A stretch of DNA of 64,000 nucleotides from Methylophaga nitratireducenticrescens (lineage in GTDB: Bacteria > Pseudomonadota > Gammaproteobacteria > Nitrosococcales > Methylophagaceae), in the NCBI RefSeq assembly GCF_000260985.4, contig NC_017857.3, forward strand, positions 2,232,001 through 2,296,000, read 5' to 3'. Below the pieces are notes generated by a model. It saw only the letters and a program-made list of their open reading frames with translations. It searched no databases and was not told the origin of the DNA. Within the stretch, counting starts at the first letter, position 1, and each line of letters starts with the position of its first letter. The position numbers and the translations under genes were made by a program. Positions 7,022-16,503 of the stretch are shown in pieces.

Positions 7022-8410
7022 ATGAGTAGACCGTTAAAATCGGTTCATGGTGAGTGGACATCACGCTGGGCCTTCATTCTTGCAGCCACGGGGGCGGCTG
7101 TTGGCCTCGGAAATATCTGGAAATTTCCCTATATTGCTGGTGAATATGGCGGTGGCGCATTTGTTCTGGTTTATCTTGCCTGTATCTTTGCCATCGGTGT
7201 TCCCATCATGATGGCGGAAATTCTGATTGGTCGACGCGGTCGGCAAAATCCTTTTAACAGTCTGGCCAGTCTGGCTGAAGAAGAAAAAGCCTCCTCCCTT
7301 TGGAAATATCTTGGTTTCGGTGGCGTTTTGGCCGGTTTTTTAATCCTTTCTTATTACAGCGTGATTGCGGGTCAAGCAATCGCTTATGTTCCCCGTTTAT
7401 TGTTTGGAGTATTTGAAGGCGTCACACCGGATGGTGCACGCAACCTGCATCTGGCATTAATTCAAGATCCTGAAAAGCTGCTGGCCTGGCATACCCTTTT
7501 TATGATGTTAACGATGTTGATTGTCAGTCGTGGTGTACAGCGCGGTTTGGAAAAGTCTGTTCGGTTTTTAATGCCAGCGTTATTTCTGATCCTGTTGATT
7601 TTGGTGGCTTATGCCTACCAAACTGGTGTTTATTTTAACCAGGCAGTAACTTTTTTATTCAAACCTGATTTTTCCAGACTTACAACTGAAGGTGTTTTAA
7701 CAGCAATGGGCCATGCTTTTTTCACGTTAAGTCTGGGAATGGGCGCCATTATGGTCTATGGCTCCTATTTACCAAAAAAGGCCTCAATTTTAAAAGTCTC
7801 TCTGGCGATTTCCTTTATGGATACAGCTGTGGCGATCCTGGCTGGTCTCGCAATTTTCCCATTAGTGTTTGCCAATGGAATGTCACCTGGTGCCGGACCA
7901 AGTTTGATTTTTGAAACGCTTCCTATTGCTTTTGGCCATATGGAGAATGGCGCATTTTTTGGTGCTATGTTCTTTTTGTTGTTGGTTTTTGCGGGATTAA
8001 GTTCAGCGATTGCATTGGTTGAGCCAGTCGTTACTTGGCTTGTCGAAAACTTTGAGATAAAACGGCTTAATGCCTGCATCTGGGTCGGTATACTGGTCTG
8101 GTTGCTGGGGCTGTTAAGCTTGTTCTCCTTTAATGTGTTGAAAGACTGGACTTGGCTCGATATGACGGCCTTTGAGTTGCTGGATTATCTGACTGCCAAT
8201 ATTATGTTGCCTTTGGGAGGCATGCTCATTGCAATATTTGCTGGATGGACCATGTCACAACGTAGTACTCAGGAAGAGCTGGGGATTAAATCCTACCTGA
8301 TCTATCATGAATGGCGTTTTTTGGTTCGATATGTCACGCCAATAGCGATTTTTGTCGTGTTTGTGAGTTTGACAGGCGTATTGGATTTCGTCTTTGATTA
8401 TTTTAATTAG
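7022..8410 (+). CDS. Sodium-dependent transporter, NSS (neurotransmitter:sodium symporter) family
   Basis: 462 residues with about 11 membrane segments. The N-terminal signature RWAFILAATGAAVGLGNIWK, then FPYIAGEYGGGAFVLVYL, is that of LeuT-like transporters, where the unwound first helix binds sodium and substrate. These inner-membrane symporters import amino acids or related compounds using the sodium gradient; the substrate cannot be read from the sequence. The gene starts 51 bp from the possible upstream limit of smpB and is divergent from it; ratA follows 19 bp downstream and may be cotranscribed. Confidence 0.9.
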   Translation: MSRPLKSVHGEWTSRWAFILAATGAAVGLGNIWKFPYIAGEYGGGAFVLVYLACIFAIGVPIMMAEILIGRRGRQNPFNSLASLAEEEKASSLWKYLGFGGVLAGFLILSYYSVIAGQAIAYVPRLLFGVFEGVTPDGARNLHLALIQDPEKLLAWHTLFMMLTMLIVSRGVQRGLEKSVRFLMPALFLILLILVAYAYQTGVYFNQAVTFLFKPDFSRLTTEGVLTAMGHAFFTLSLGMGAIMVYGSYLPKKASILKVSLAISFMDTAVAILAGLAIFPLVFANGMSPGAGPSLIFETLPIAFGHMENGAFFGAMFFLLLVFAGLSSAIALVEPVVTWLVENFEIKRLNACIWVGILVWLLGLLSLFSFNVLKDWTWLDMTAFELLDYLTANIMLPLGGMLIAIFAGWTMSQRSTQEELGIKSYLIYHEWRFLVRYVTPIAIFVVFVSLTGVLDFVFDYFN

Positions 8411-8429
8411 AGGTCAACAGAAACACTAA

Positions 8430-8870
8430 ATGACAACTATTACGCGCAGTTCACTGGTGATGTATACCCCTGATCAGATGTTTGATTTGGTTAATGATGT
8501 TGAAGCTTATCCAAGTTTTCTCCCTTGGTGTCGTGGCAGTAAAATTATCAATAAAAGCGATAAGGTGATTTGTGCCACACTGGATATTGCCAAAGGAGGT
8601 ATCCATCATGAATTCTCTACCCGCAATACCTTGCAGCATGGTGAATCAATTCGTATCGAACTGATTGATGGTCCATTCCGTCATTTAGAAGGTTTCTGGC
8701 AGTTCAGCCCGATTGGGGATAATGAAGGTTGCCGGGTACAGCTGGATATGGATTTTGAATTTTCCACCCGTCTGCTGGATTTGGCATTGGGTCCGGTATT
8801 CACTCAGATATCCGGTTCATTAGTTGAAGCTTTTTGTGTACGCGCCAGAGAAATTTATGGAACACGTTAA
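8430..8870 (+). CDS. ratA: RatA / COQ10-like START-domain protein
   Basis: 146 residues of the polyketide cyclase/START fold. Conserved pieces are PDQMFDLVNDVEAYPSFLPWC, FSTRNTL, GPFRHLEGFWQF and the C-terminal FCVRAREIYG. E. coli RatA was described as inhibiting 70S ribosome assembly, while eukaryotic COQ10 carries ubiquinone to its enzymes; the family role in most bacteria is more likely ubiquinone-related. Residue length matches the family. It overlaps rnfH by 14 bp, the usual ratA-ratB order, conventionally placed beside smpB as here. Confidence 0.9.
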   Translation: MTTITRSSLVMYTPDQMFDLVNDVEAYPSFLPWCRGSKIINKSDKVICATLDIAKGGIHHEFSTRNTLQHGESIRIELIDGPFRHLEGFWQFSPIGDNEGCRVQLDMDFEFSTRLLDLALGPVFTQISGSLVEAFCVRAREIYGTR

Positions 8871-9183
8871 CTCTGAATTAATAACCGTAGAAGTGGCGTA
8901 TGCCCTGCCGGATGAGCAGGTGATTTTGTCATTGGAAGTACCTGATAAAACGTCGGTGGAACAAGCGATCAAACGCTCCGGTATTCTGGAACGTTATCCG
9001 CAAATCAATCTTGAAACAGATAAAGTCGGGATTTTTGGCAAAATCTGTAAGCTAAATGCTACGCTCAGCCCTAAGGATCGCATCGAGATTTATCGTCCAT
9101 TGATTGCAGATCCCAAAGAATCACGACGGCAAAAAGCTGAAATGGAAAAGAAAAACAAAACAGCTGAAGCCGCTAGCGATTGA
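8857..9183 (+). CDS. rnfH: RnfH/RatB family ubiquitin-like protein
   Basis: 108 residues from the ATG at 8857, which overlaps the ratA stop; a start at 8824 would add 11 residues from inside ratA and is less likely. The core ITVEVAYALPDEQVILSLEV ... VGIFGKICKLNATLSPKDRI EIYRPL is the RnfH (UPF0125) beta-grasp fold, with a lysine-rich tail. Its biochemical role is not settled; the pairing with ratA is conserved in proteobacteria. Its 3' end overlaps the convergent DUF455 gene by 11 bp. Confidence 0.9.
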   Translation: MEHVNSELITVEVAYALPDEQVILSLEVPDKTSVEQAIKRSGILERYPQINLETDKVGIFGKICKLNATLSPKDRIEIYRPLIADPKESRRQKAEMEKKNKTAEAASD

Positions 9184-9979
9184 GTTCTAACCAATCCAAT
9201 TCTGCATCAGTAAAGCCCGCCTGTTTACGGGCTGCAATATGAAATGGCCCACGTATCTCACCATTAAAGTAAGTTTTTAATAAGGTGGTAAATGTCGATG
9301 TCGGCTCAAGATCGCGTTGCTCACAAAGATAATTAAACCAACGTGTGCCGATTGATACGTGACCTATTTCTTCGCGCAAAATCACTTCAAGAATTTCTAC
9401 CGCAGCCAGATCCCCACTGCCACGCAGTTTATTCATCATGCCAGGCGTCACATCCAATCCCCTCGCCTCTAATACCCTTGGTACCAGTGCCATGCGGGTT
9501 AATGGATCGTGATGGGTTTTCTGTGCCATTTCCCATAAACCATCATGTGCCGGAAAATCTCCATAGGCATACCCTGCCAGCTGTAAATGTGCAGAGAGCA
9601 TTGAAAAATGTTTGGCTTCCTCATCGGCAACCTGCAACCAGTCACGATAAAAATCATCTGGCATATTGGCAAAACGAGCGATGGCATCCAACGCTAAATT
9701 AATGGCATTAAACTCGATATGGCAAATGGCGTGAATCAACGTGGTATGACCGGTCTGCTGATTATTACGTCGCCGGGGTAAGTCACGTGGCGAGACCAGG
9801 TCGGGCTTATCCGGTCTGCCTGGGATCGCTGGAACATCCACTGGCTGATGCTGAATGACATAACCTTGTTCGCGGCATTCAACAGCCAGTTGCCGTGTCT
9901 GCAGCGCTTTATCAGCGGCATCATTAATCAAAAGACATTGTAAAGCGCGGATGCGTATATCAATATTTGAATCAGCCAT
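9173..9979 (-). CDS. DUF455 ferritin-like protein
   Basis: 268 residues from the ATG at 9979, which overlaps the stop of the upstream permease (ATGGCTGA, 8 bp), so the two are translationally coupled. Carboxylate and histidine ligands expected of a ferritin-like di-iron fold are present: HIEFNAINLALDA, DEEAKHFSML, EARGLDVTP and ILREEIGHVSIG. DUF455 (COG2833) has no proven reaction. It is distinct from the tRNA hydroxylase MiaE. Coupling to a peptide-type ABC permease is unexpected and gives no clear role. Confidence 0.82.
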   Translation of the reverse strand: MADSNIDIRIRALQCLLINDAADKALQTRQLAVECREQGYVIQHQPVDVPAIPGRPDKPDLVSPRDLPRRRNNQQTGHTTLIHAICHIEFNAINLALDAIARFANMPDDFYRDWLQVADEEAKHFSMLSAHLQLAGYAYGDFPAHDGLWEMAQKTHHDPLTRMALVPRVLEARGLDVTPGMMNKLRGSGDLAAVEILEVILREEIGHVSIGTRWFNYLCEQRDLEPTSTFTTLLKTYFNGEIRGPFHIAARKQAGFTDAELDWLELNR

Positions 9980-10952
9980 CCATTCGTACCCGTGGATCAA
10001 CAAAAGTGTAGGAAATATCGGTCAGTAACAGACCTACGATATATAAGACTGAGCCAAGAAAAACCATGGCTCGCACAATGGCAAAATCCTGGGCATGAAT
10101 AGCGTCAATGGTATAGCTACCCAAGCCTGGAATACCAAAGAATGACTCCAGAATCAGACTGCCCATAAACAGGGTTGGTATTACCACTACCGCGCCAGTC
10201 AGAATTGGAATCATCGCGTTTTTCAAAACATGTTTAAACAAAACCTGCACTTCCGATAAGCCTTTTGCTCGGGCTGTGCGAACGTAATCCTTGGAAATTT
10301 CTTCCAGAAATAAAGTGCGGTACCAGCGCGATCCCGAGCCAATACCTGAAACAATGCCAATCGCTACCGGTAAAATCAGGAATTTTATCGTACTGACCCC
10401 CTCACCGAAGCCCGAGATAGGCACCAGCTGCATGACTTTGCCGATGACAAACTGCCCGGCGATAATATAAAACAGACTGGATATCGACATTAATACGACA
10501 CACAGCACTACCCCACCGAGATCAACATAGGTTGCCCGAAAAAACACCATCATCAACGCAAAGGTAATATTGACCAGCAAGCCAACAATAAATACCGGAA
10601 TGGCAATCGCCAGACTGGGCCACATGCGGGTTTTGATATCTTCACCAATGTCTCGTCCATCATCGGCCTGACCAAATTCAAAGCTGAATAGCGCCAGCGA
10701 TTTATCAAAAAAAATGGTATCGGTGAGTTTTTCGAAACCGTCAGCCGATTCATTCCACAGCAAATCCTGGTCGTAACCGCGTTCCTGTTTCCAGGTCGTA
10801 ATCGCCTGTTCGGTAATGTAACGTTCGCCCAATTGCATCCGCGCCATATCATCTGGCGTATTGACCATAAAAAACAATGCAAATGTCAGTGCATTGACAC
10901 CCAACAGTATGGGAAAGGCATACAGGATACGGCGAATAATATAGGCCAGCAT
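9972..10952 (-). CDS. ABC transporter permease, dipeptide/oligopeptide (DppB/OppB) type
   Basis: About 326 residues from the ATG at 10952 (MLAYIIRRILYAFPILLGVN); an ATG at 10967 would add five residues. It has a first membrane helix, a periplasmic loop of about 90 residues, then five helices, and the EAA cytoplasmic loop that contacts the ATPase (EISKDYVRTARAKGLSEVQV). It would form half of an inner-membrane channel for peptides or similar solutes. No second permease or ATPase gene is adjacent; these would lie elsewhere. The binding protein at 34234 is of the same transporter class and could be its partner, which is only a guess. Confidence 0.88.
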   Translation of the reverse strand: MLAYIIRRILYAFPILLGVNALTFALFFMVNTPDDMARMQLGERYITEQAITTWKQERGYDQDLLWNESADGFEKLTDTIFFDKSLALFSFEFGQADDGRDIGEDIKTRMWPSLAIAIPVFIVGLLVNITFALMMVFFRATYVDLGGVVLCVVLMSISSLFYIIAGQFVIGKVMQLVPISGFGEGVSTIKFLILPVAIGIVSGIGSGSRWYRTLFLEEISKDYVRTARAKGLSEVQVLFKHVLKNAMIPILTGAVVVIPTLFMGSLILESFFGIPGLGSYTIDAIHAQDFAIVRAMVFLGSVLYIVGLLLTDISYTFVDPRVRMDG

Positions 10953-11156
10953 AATTGTCTCAGGCACTGATATAACATTCTGGATTAGGTCATAAAAGCA
11001 TTATGGCTTTGGCAGATGTTGGTTCAGCTAAGTTACAAAATTAAAGAAAAAACATTGTAACAGCGCAACCCTCAATTGGGTTATCAAGCAATTGGTTTCT
11101 TTGACAACTATTAATGATTACTATGGTCACAGATTTAAATCATTCAGGAGTATCGC

Positions 11157-11516
11157 ATGGCAAAAACAGCATCGGATCTGGTACAGGCAGCAAAGGCATC
11201 CATACAGCAAATCAGTGTTTCTCAGTCACAGCAAATGCTGGATGATGACAGCATTGCTCTGGATGTACGTGAGCCTGAAGAGTTCGCTAAGGGTCATATC
11301 GCTGATGCCAGACATATTCCACGCGGCATGCTTGAGTTTTCAGTAGAAACACATCCGGATTTTCAGGATAAAACGCGTCCTATCGTGGTGTATTGCAAAT
11401 CCGGTGGTAGAAGTGCATTGGCGACGGCAACGTTGCAGCAGCTTGGTTTTACCAATGTCTATTCAATGATTGGGGGCTATGATGCATGGTCTGCGGCATC
11501 GAATGATGCTGATTGA
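11157..11516 (+). CDS. Single-domain rhodanese-like sulfurtransferase
   Basis: 119 residues with one rhodanese domain: LDVREPEEFAKGHIADARHI then the active-site loop C80-KSGGRS and the closing MIGGYDAW. The catalytic cysteine is present, so it could carry a persulfide. No signal peptide. The gene has an upstream ribosome site (CAGGAG) and precedes a secreted protein by 31 bp, suggesting one transcript. Substrates are unknown; sulfur handling near a DUF692/DUF2063 pair may be relevant. Confidence 0.88.
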   Translation: MAKTASDLVQAAKASIQQISVSQSQQMLDDDSIALDVREPEEFAKGHIADARHIPRGMLEFSVETHPDFQDKTRPIVVYCKSGGRSALATATLQQLGFTNVYSMIGGYDAWSAASNDAD

Positions 11517-11547
11517 TTAAATAACACAGGTCTGGAGGGGGAAAGAT

Positions 11548-12297
11548 ATGTACACACGCTTTTGGGTAATTATTGCGCTAATGATGGTCAGCCTGTCAGC
11601 TATCGCTGCTGAAACAGAGATCATGGTGAGAGCGAAAGCGGTTGATTCGAAATTTATTGGCACCAGTGTCGGCGGTATCCGCGCTATCGTTGAAGATGCT
11701 GAAACAGGTGAAATTCTCGATGAAGGATGGATTAACGGTGGCACTGGCGATACCGCTGTGCTTATCGAAAATCCGTTAAAACGTGGCGAACGACAGACTG
11801 ATGATAAAACTGCCGGTTTTTTAGCGAAAGTGGATATTGATGCGCCAAGATTACTGCGCTTCAAATTAATCGGCCCTTATGGTTATCAGCAGGCCTATCA
11901 GGAAGCCAGCGTGACCAGTTGGGTGGTGCCTGGAAAGGATATTCTGGGTGATGGCATTATCATTACCTTGACCGGCTTTATTGTGGATGCCTGGACCCGG
12001 GTTCTGGAGAATGGTCAGGTAGATATTTATACCAAAGCTTCATTGCTGTGCGGTTGCCCTATCACCAAAGACGGCCATTGGCAGGCAGATAATTATGAAG
12101 CCAAAGCTATTCTGATGCGTGACGAGAAAACCATTGATGAAGTCGCTCTGGATTTTACCGGCCCGACTGGAATGTTCAGCGGTAAAACTACTATCACTGA
12201 GCCTGGCCACTATAAAGCTGTAGTCTATTTATACGATGCTAAAACCGGAAATGTTGGTGTTGATCGTGCGATGTTTGAGATTCCTGAGGCGCCCTAA
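11548..12297 (+). CDS. Secreted protein with a Cys-Gly-Cys motif, unknown function
   Basis: 249 residues with a clear Sec signal peptide (MYTRFWVIIALMMVSLSAIA, cleavage near residue 21) and a strong ribosome site (GGAGGGGG). The mature part is beta-rich with two similar-looking halves. Its only cysteines are C168 and C170 (LLCGCPITKDGHW), beside a histidine, which could bind a metal such as copper or be modified after translation. I do not recognise the family. It lies between rhodanese and the DUF692/DUF2063 pair; its possible role as their substrate is speculative because known substrates are much shorter. Confidence 0.75.
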   Translation: MYTRFWVIIALMMVSLSAIAAETEIMVRAKAVDSKFIGTSVGGIRAIVEDAETGEILDEGWINGGTGDTAVLIENPLKRGERQTDDKTAGFLAKVDIDAPRLLRFKLIGPYGYQQAYQEASVTSWVVPGKDILGDGIIITLTGFIVDAWTRVLENGQVDIYTKASLLCGCPITKDGHWQADNYEAKAILMRDEKTIDEVALDFTGPTGMFSGKTTITEPGHYKAVVYLYDAKTGNVGVDRAMFEIPEAP

Positions 12298-12377
12298 AAG
12301 AGCAGTTGGGAATTTATTTGTAACAATCAGCCCATAGATGCATCTTTTTAATTACTGCAATTAATAAGAGTTTCAGC

Positions 12378-13226
12378 ATGAGAAAACAAGGTTATGCAGT
12401 TAATGGAGCTGGTCTGGGTTTAAGACGCAGTTTCATTGATGAAATCATGCAGCTGGATCACCCGCCTATCGACTTTATTGAGGTCGCACCGGAAAACTGG
12501 ATGGAAATGGGTGGTCGGCTGGGCAAAAAACTGCAGGCATTCAGCGAACACTTTCCGATGCTGTGTCATGGTCTTTCGTTATCACTTGGCAGCCCTGCTC
12601 CGCTGGATGAAGCGTTTGTTAAACGTATTAAACACTTTCTGGATCAGCATCAGGTTCGACTCTATAGTGAGCATCTGAGCTATTGCAGTGATGAGGGTCA
12701 CCTTTACGATTTGATGCCCATACCGTTCACTGACGAAGCTGTCGAGCATGTCGCAGAACGCATTCTTCGGGTTCAGGATATTCTGCAACGCCGACTGATT
12801 ATCGAGAATGTCTCATACTACGCGGCACCGGGTCGGCAGATAGACGAAATTGAATTTATCAATGCGATATTGGAAAAAGCCGATTGTGAGTTGTTACTTG
12901 ATGTGAATAACGTCTACGTAAACAGTATTAATCACGGTTATGACGCTAAAGCTTATATTGACGCGATTAACAGTAAACGTATCGCTTACATGCATATTGC
13001 CGGTCACTATAATGAAGCCGAAGATCTCATTATCGATACCCATGGCGCAGATGTAATTGATCCAGTTTGGCGGTTGCTGGAACACACTTACCAGCAACAT
13101 GGGGTGATTCCGACATTGCTGGAACGAGATTTTAATATCCCCGATCTCAGTACATTGTTTGATGAAGTCGGCCACATTCGATATATCCAATCACAATATC
13201 GATCTGAACATGCAGCAAGCGCCTGA
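12378..13226 (+). CDS. DUF692 (MbnB/TglH/BufB-like) multinuclear iron enzyme
   Basis: 282 residues, full length for DUF692/UPF0276. Metal-ligand segments of the TIM-barrel are visible: IEVAPENWM, LCHGLSLSLGS, YSEHLSYC, IENVSYYA, LLDVNNVYVNSINHGYDA, MHIAGH, DTHGADV and LLERDFN. Characterised members use two or three iron ions to oxidise cysteines in ribosomal peptides (methanobactin, 3-thiaglutamate, bufferins) together with a partner protein. Here that partner is the overlapping DUF2063 gene. No DUF2282-type bufferin precursor is adjacent, so the substrate is open. Confidence 0.9.
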   Translation: MRKQGYAVNGAGLGLRRSFIDEIMQLDHPPIDFIEVAPENWMEMGGRLGKKLQAFSEHFPMLCHGLSLSLGSPAPLDEAFVKRIKHFLDQHQVRLYSEHLSYCSDEGHLYDLMPIPFTDEAVEHVAERILRVQDILQRRLIIENVSYYAAPGRQIDEIEFINAILEKADCELLLDVNNVYVNSINHGYDAKAYIDAINSKRIAYMHIAGHYNEAEDLIIDTHGADVIDPVWRLLEHTYQQHGVIPTLLERDFNIPDLSTLFDEVGHIRYIQSQYRSEHAASA

Positions 13227-13953
13227 TTTTAAAACTACCCAACAGCAATTCACCGCCCATCTGCGTGATCCGAGTTCTGTTCCCGAGCCTGCCGATGTTG
13301 AATCGCGGCGCATGGCGATTTATCAGCGACTGATTTATAACAATATTGAAAGCTTCTTAAGTACGGCCTGTCCGGTATTGAAGCAAATTCTGGGGGAAAC
13401 GGCCTGGCATCAACTGGCACGTGATTTTATTCGTGAGCATCGGTGCAGTTCGCCCTTATTTAATGATATTGCCCGCGAGTTTGTTCACTATCTCGAAGAA
13501 CATCCGCAGCAGTATCAAACCATGCCTTTTATTGCTGAGCTCGCCCATTACGAATGGGCTGAGTTGGCGCTCGGAATTGCCAATGCGGATTTTGTGAAGC
13601 GTGAAGTGAGTGAACAGCAAGATATCTTGCAACTCTCTCTGCAACGCTCTCCCCTAAGCTGGACCTTTGCCTATGATTACCCCGTGCATCAAATCGCGCC
13701 GGATAATCTGCCTGATAAAGCTGCCGAAACGCCGTTTTTTCTGTTGTTATATCGAAATGCTGATGATCAGGTGAAGTTTATTGAGCTTAATCCCGTTAGT
13801 GCACGGTTACTTGATCTATTAGATGAAGGTCAGACTGGCCAGCAAGCCGCTGAAGCGATTGCTGAGGTGTTGCAGCATCCTAACCCCGAAGTGGTGTCAC
13901 TGGGGGCAAAACAGTTGATAGAGGACTGGCTGGAACGCGGCATTGTGATTTAA
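13210..13953 (+). CDS. DUF2063 partner protein (MbnC/BufC-like)
   Basis: 247 residues from the ATG at 13210, overlapping the DUF692 stop by 17 bp; longer starts read into DUF692 and are unlikely. The N-terminal half matches DUF2063 (QQQFTAHLRDP, RRMAIYQRLIYNNIESFLST, ACPVLKQILGETAWHQLARD, FIAELAHYEWAELAL). In known systems this protein presents the peptide substrate to the DUF692 enzyme. The C-terminal part (LLLYRNADDQVKFIELNPVS ... LLDLLDEGQTGQQAAEAI) resembles a small winged-helix peptide-recognition element. Ends just before a bidirectional terminator. Confidence 0.88.
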   Translation: MQQAPDFKTTQQQFTAHLRDPSSVPEPADVESRRMAIYQRLIYNNIESFLSTACPVLKQILGETAWHQLARDFIREHRCSSPLFNDIAREFVHYLEEHPQQYQTMPFIAELAHYEWAELALGIANADFVKREVSEQQDILQLSLQRSPLSWTFAYDYPVHQIAPDNLPDKAAETPFFLLLYRNADDQVKFIELNPVSARLLDLLDEGQTGQQAAEAIAEVLQHPNPEVVSLGAKQLIEDWLERGIVI

Positions 13954-13962
13954 GAACATAAA

Positions 13963-13992
13963 AAAACCGGGCGGATAAACCAGCCCGGTTTT
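13963..13992. terminator. Bidirectional terminator between DUF2063 and eda
   Basis: Perfect 10-bp inverted repeat AAAACCGGGC (13963-13972) / GCCCGGTTTT (13983-13992) with a 10-nt loop, with A and T runs on both sides. It lies between two convergent genes. Confidence 0.9.
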
Positions 13993-14015
13993 AATCTAAC
14001 TAAATCCAGTTGCTT

Positions 14016-14648
14016 TTAGTTAGTAGCAAGCTCAATGGCTTCAGCCGCTAAACGGGTAATTTCATCCCAGTTTTCCGCTTCTACCAGATTCGCTGCGCAC
14101 ATCCATGAACCACCTACGCAACCTACGTTAGGTAAGCTGTAGTAGTTTTTCACATTTTTCTGACTAACACCGCCGGTTGGGCAGAACAGAATTTGTGGAA
14201 TTGGTGCACCAATTGATTTCAGCATGGGTACGCCACCAGCCGCTTCAGCCGGGAAGAATTTCATTGCGGTAATACCACGCTCTAACAAGCGCATGGCTTC
14301 ACTAGGGTTGGCTACGCCCGGTAATAAAGGCACACCGGTTTTTAATGCCGCTTCAATCAAGGTGTCTGTGGTACCAGGACTGACAATAAATTCTGCACCC
14401 GCATCAATCGCTGCATTTAACGTTTCAATGTTGATAATGGTCCCTGCACCGACAATCGCATCTGGCACTTCAGCTTTGATACGACGGATGGATTCCAGCG
14501 CTGCATCAGTACGCAGCGTGATTTCCAATACTTTCAGACCGCCTTTGACCAACGCATTGGCCAATGGCACCGCATGTTCAACATTATTAATAACCATCAC
14601 CGGGACAATCGGTGAGACTTGCATAATTTCGTGAATCGTTTTGCTCAT
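14016..14648 (-). CDS. eda: KDPG aldolase (2-dehydro-3-deoxy-phosphogluconate aldolase)
   Basis: 210 residues, normal length. It splits KDPG to pyruvate and glyceraldehyde 3-phosphate in the Entner-Doudoroff pathway. Visible signatures: LKVLEITLRTDAALESI, AGTIINIETLNAAIDAGAEF, LLPGVANPSEAM and TAMKFFPAEAAGG, whose lysine forms the Schiff base. It follows edd by 31 bp on the same strand, so dehydratase and aldolase are made together. Ends at the shared terminator 13963-13992. Confidence 0.96.
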   Translation of the reverse strand: MSKTIHEIMQVSPIVPVMVINNVEHAVPLANALVKGGLKVLEITLRTDAALESIRRIKAEVPDAIVGAGTIINIETLNAAIDAGAEFIVSPGTTDTLIEAALKTGVPLLPGVANPSEAMRLLERGITAMKFFPAEAAGGVPMLKSIGAPIPQILFCPTGGVSQKNVKNYYSLPNVGCVGGSWMCAANLVEAENWDEITRLAAEAIELATN

Positions 14649-14679
14649 AAAAAATAGATATCCCTAATTCTGGTGAAGA

Positions 14680-16503
14680 TTATTCAACGTTGAACATATT
14701 GATAGCGCCTTCTTCAGCTGAAGAAACGCCTGCCCGGAAACTGTCAAACAATTCACGACCGCTGCCGTAATGATGTTCAGTATTGGCCATCATGCAAGAC
14801 AGGCGGGCGTTAAACTCTTCATCATCTACCAGCACGTTCATAATGCCTCTTTCGGTATCGAGATGAATAATATCGCCATCTTTGATTCGGGTCAGCGGAC
14901 CACCTTCTGCAGATTCAGGACACATTTGAATGGCAGATGGCACTTTACCCGACGCACCAGACATACGGCCGTCAGTGACCAACGCCACTTTAAATCCACG
15001 ATCCTGTAATACGCCCAGCGGTGAACTGAGTTTATGCAGTTCCGGCATACCATTGGATTTTGGTCCCTGGAAGCGTAACACCACGATAACGTCTCTTTCC
15101 AGTTCGCCATTTTTGAAGGCAGCAACCGCATCGTCCTGATCGTCAAAAACCAAAGCAGGCGCCTCTACAACACGATGTTCAACATCTACCGCAGAAACTT
15201 TCGATACACCACGTCCCAGATTACCTTTAATCAGATGTACACCACCTGATTTGGCAAATGGTTGTTCAACCGTGCCAATAACGTCTTTATCCAGAGATTC
15301 TTTAGGACCTTCCTGCCAAATCAGTTTGCCATCAATGATTTTTGGCTCCTGACTGTATTGTTTCAAGCCTTTTTCATTACCGACCGTAATGATGTCTTCG
15401 TGTAACAAGCCCTGAGATAATAATTCCTGAATTAACACGCCCATGCCACCAGCGGCCTGGAAGTGATTCACATCGGCACTGCCGTTTGGATAGACACGGC
15501 TTAATAAAGGAATGATTTGCGACAGACGATCAAAATCGTCCCAGTTAATTAAGATACCGGCTGCCCGGGCCACAGCAACAATATGCATGGTGTGGTTAGT
15601 TGAACCACCCGTTGCCAACAGACCAATAATGGCATTTAAAATCGCCTTTTCATCAATCATATGACCAATCGGACGGTAATCATTACCCAGCGCAGTAAAT
15701 TTCAATACCTGGCGCGCTGCTTCTTTTGTTAATTCATCACGTAACGGGGTATTAGGATTGATAAACGTTCCACCCGGCAAATGCAGCCCCATGATTTCAA
15801 CCATCATCTGGTTGCTGTTGGCCGTACCATAGAAAGTGCAAGTACCGGGACTATGGTAGGACTCTGACTCTGCTTTAAGCAGTTCTTCGCGACCTACTTT
15901 GCCTTCAGCAAACAATTGGCGGATACGAACTTTTTCTTTATTCGGCAGACCACTTGGCATCGGGCCAGCAGGCACAAAAATAGTCGGTAAATGACCAAAA
16001 CTCAACGCACCAATTAACAAGCCAGGTACGATCTTGTCACAGACACCCAGCATCATTGCCGCATCAAACATGTTGTGACTGAGGCCCACTGCTGTGGCCA
16101 TGGCAATTACGTCGCGGCTGAACAATGATAAGTCCATACCGGGATAGCCCTGCGTAATACCATCACACATGGCTGGGACGCCGCCGGCAAACTGAGCTAC
16201 CCCGCCCGCTTCCTTAGCGGCTTCTTTAATTAAAGGTGGAAAATCCTTGTATGGTTGGTGTGCTGACAGCATGTCATTGTAGGCTGAAATAATGCCAATA
16301 TTGGCTTTTTTGTCACCAGCCAGATCGCTTTTTTCAGTTGCTGCACAAGCAGCAAAACCGTGAGCCAGATTACCACAGCCAAGCGTCAGACGATGAGGAC
16401 CCTGCCCTGCAGCTTCGTCAACACGAGCAAGATAAGCCGTACGGGTTTTTTTACTTCTTTCGATCACTTCGTTGGTGAGCGAGTCTAAAACTGGATGAAC
16501 CAT
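14680..16503 (-). CDS. edd: Phosphogluconate dehydratase
   Basis: 607 residues of the IlvD/Edd family. Converts 6-phosphogluconate to KDPG using a [4Fe-4S] cluster. Visible cluster and active-site segments are [71 protein letters not shown] and [20 protein letters not shown]. First gene of the edd-eda pair; in ribulose-monophosphate-cycle methylotrophs this route cleaves hexose phosphates, which would suit the proposed lifestyle. The start ATG at 16503 is followed upstream by a 425-bp gap with the promoter. Confidence 0.96.
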   Translation of the reverse strand: MVHPVLDSLTNEVIERSKKTRTAYLARVDEAAGQGPHRLTLGCGNLAHGFAACAATEKSDLAGDKKANIGIISAYNDMLSAHQPYKDFPPLIKEAAKEAGGVAQFAGGVPAMCDGITQGYPGMDLSLFSRDVIAMATAVGLSHNMFDAAMMLGVCDKIVPGLLIGALSFGHLPTIFVPAGPMPSGLPNKEKVRIRQLFAEGKVGREELLKAESESYHSPGTCTFYGTANSNQMMVEIMGLHLPGGTFINPNTPLRDELTKEAARQVLKFTALGNDYRPIGHMIDEKAILNAIIGLLATGGSTNHTMHIVAVARAAGILINWDDFDRLSQIIPLLSRVYPNGSADVNHFQAAGGMGVLIQELLSQGLLHEDIITVGNEKGLKQYSQEPKIIDGKLIWQEGPKESLDKDVIGTVEQPFAKSGGVHLIKGNLGRGVSKVSAVDVEHRVVEAPALVFDDQDDAVAAFKNGELERDVIVVLRFQGPKSNGMPELHKLSSPLGVLQDRGFKVALVTDGRMSGASGKVPSAIQMCPESAEGGPLTRIKDGDIIHLDTERGIMNVLVDDEEFNARLSCMMANTEHHYGSGRELFDSFRAGVSSAEEGAINMFNVE

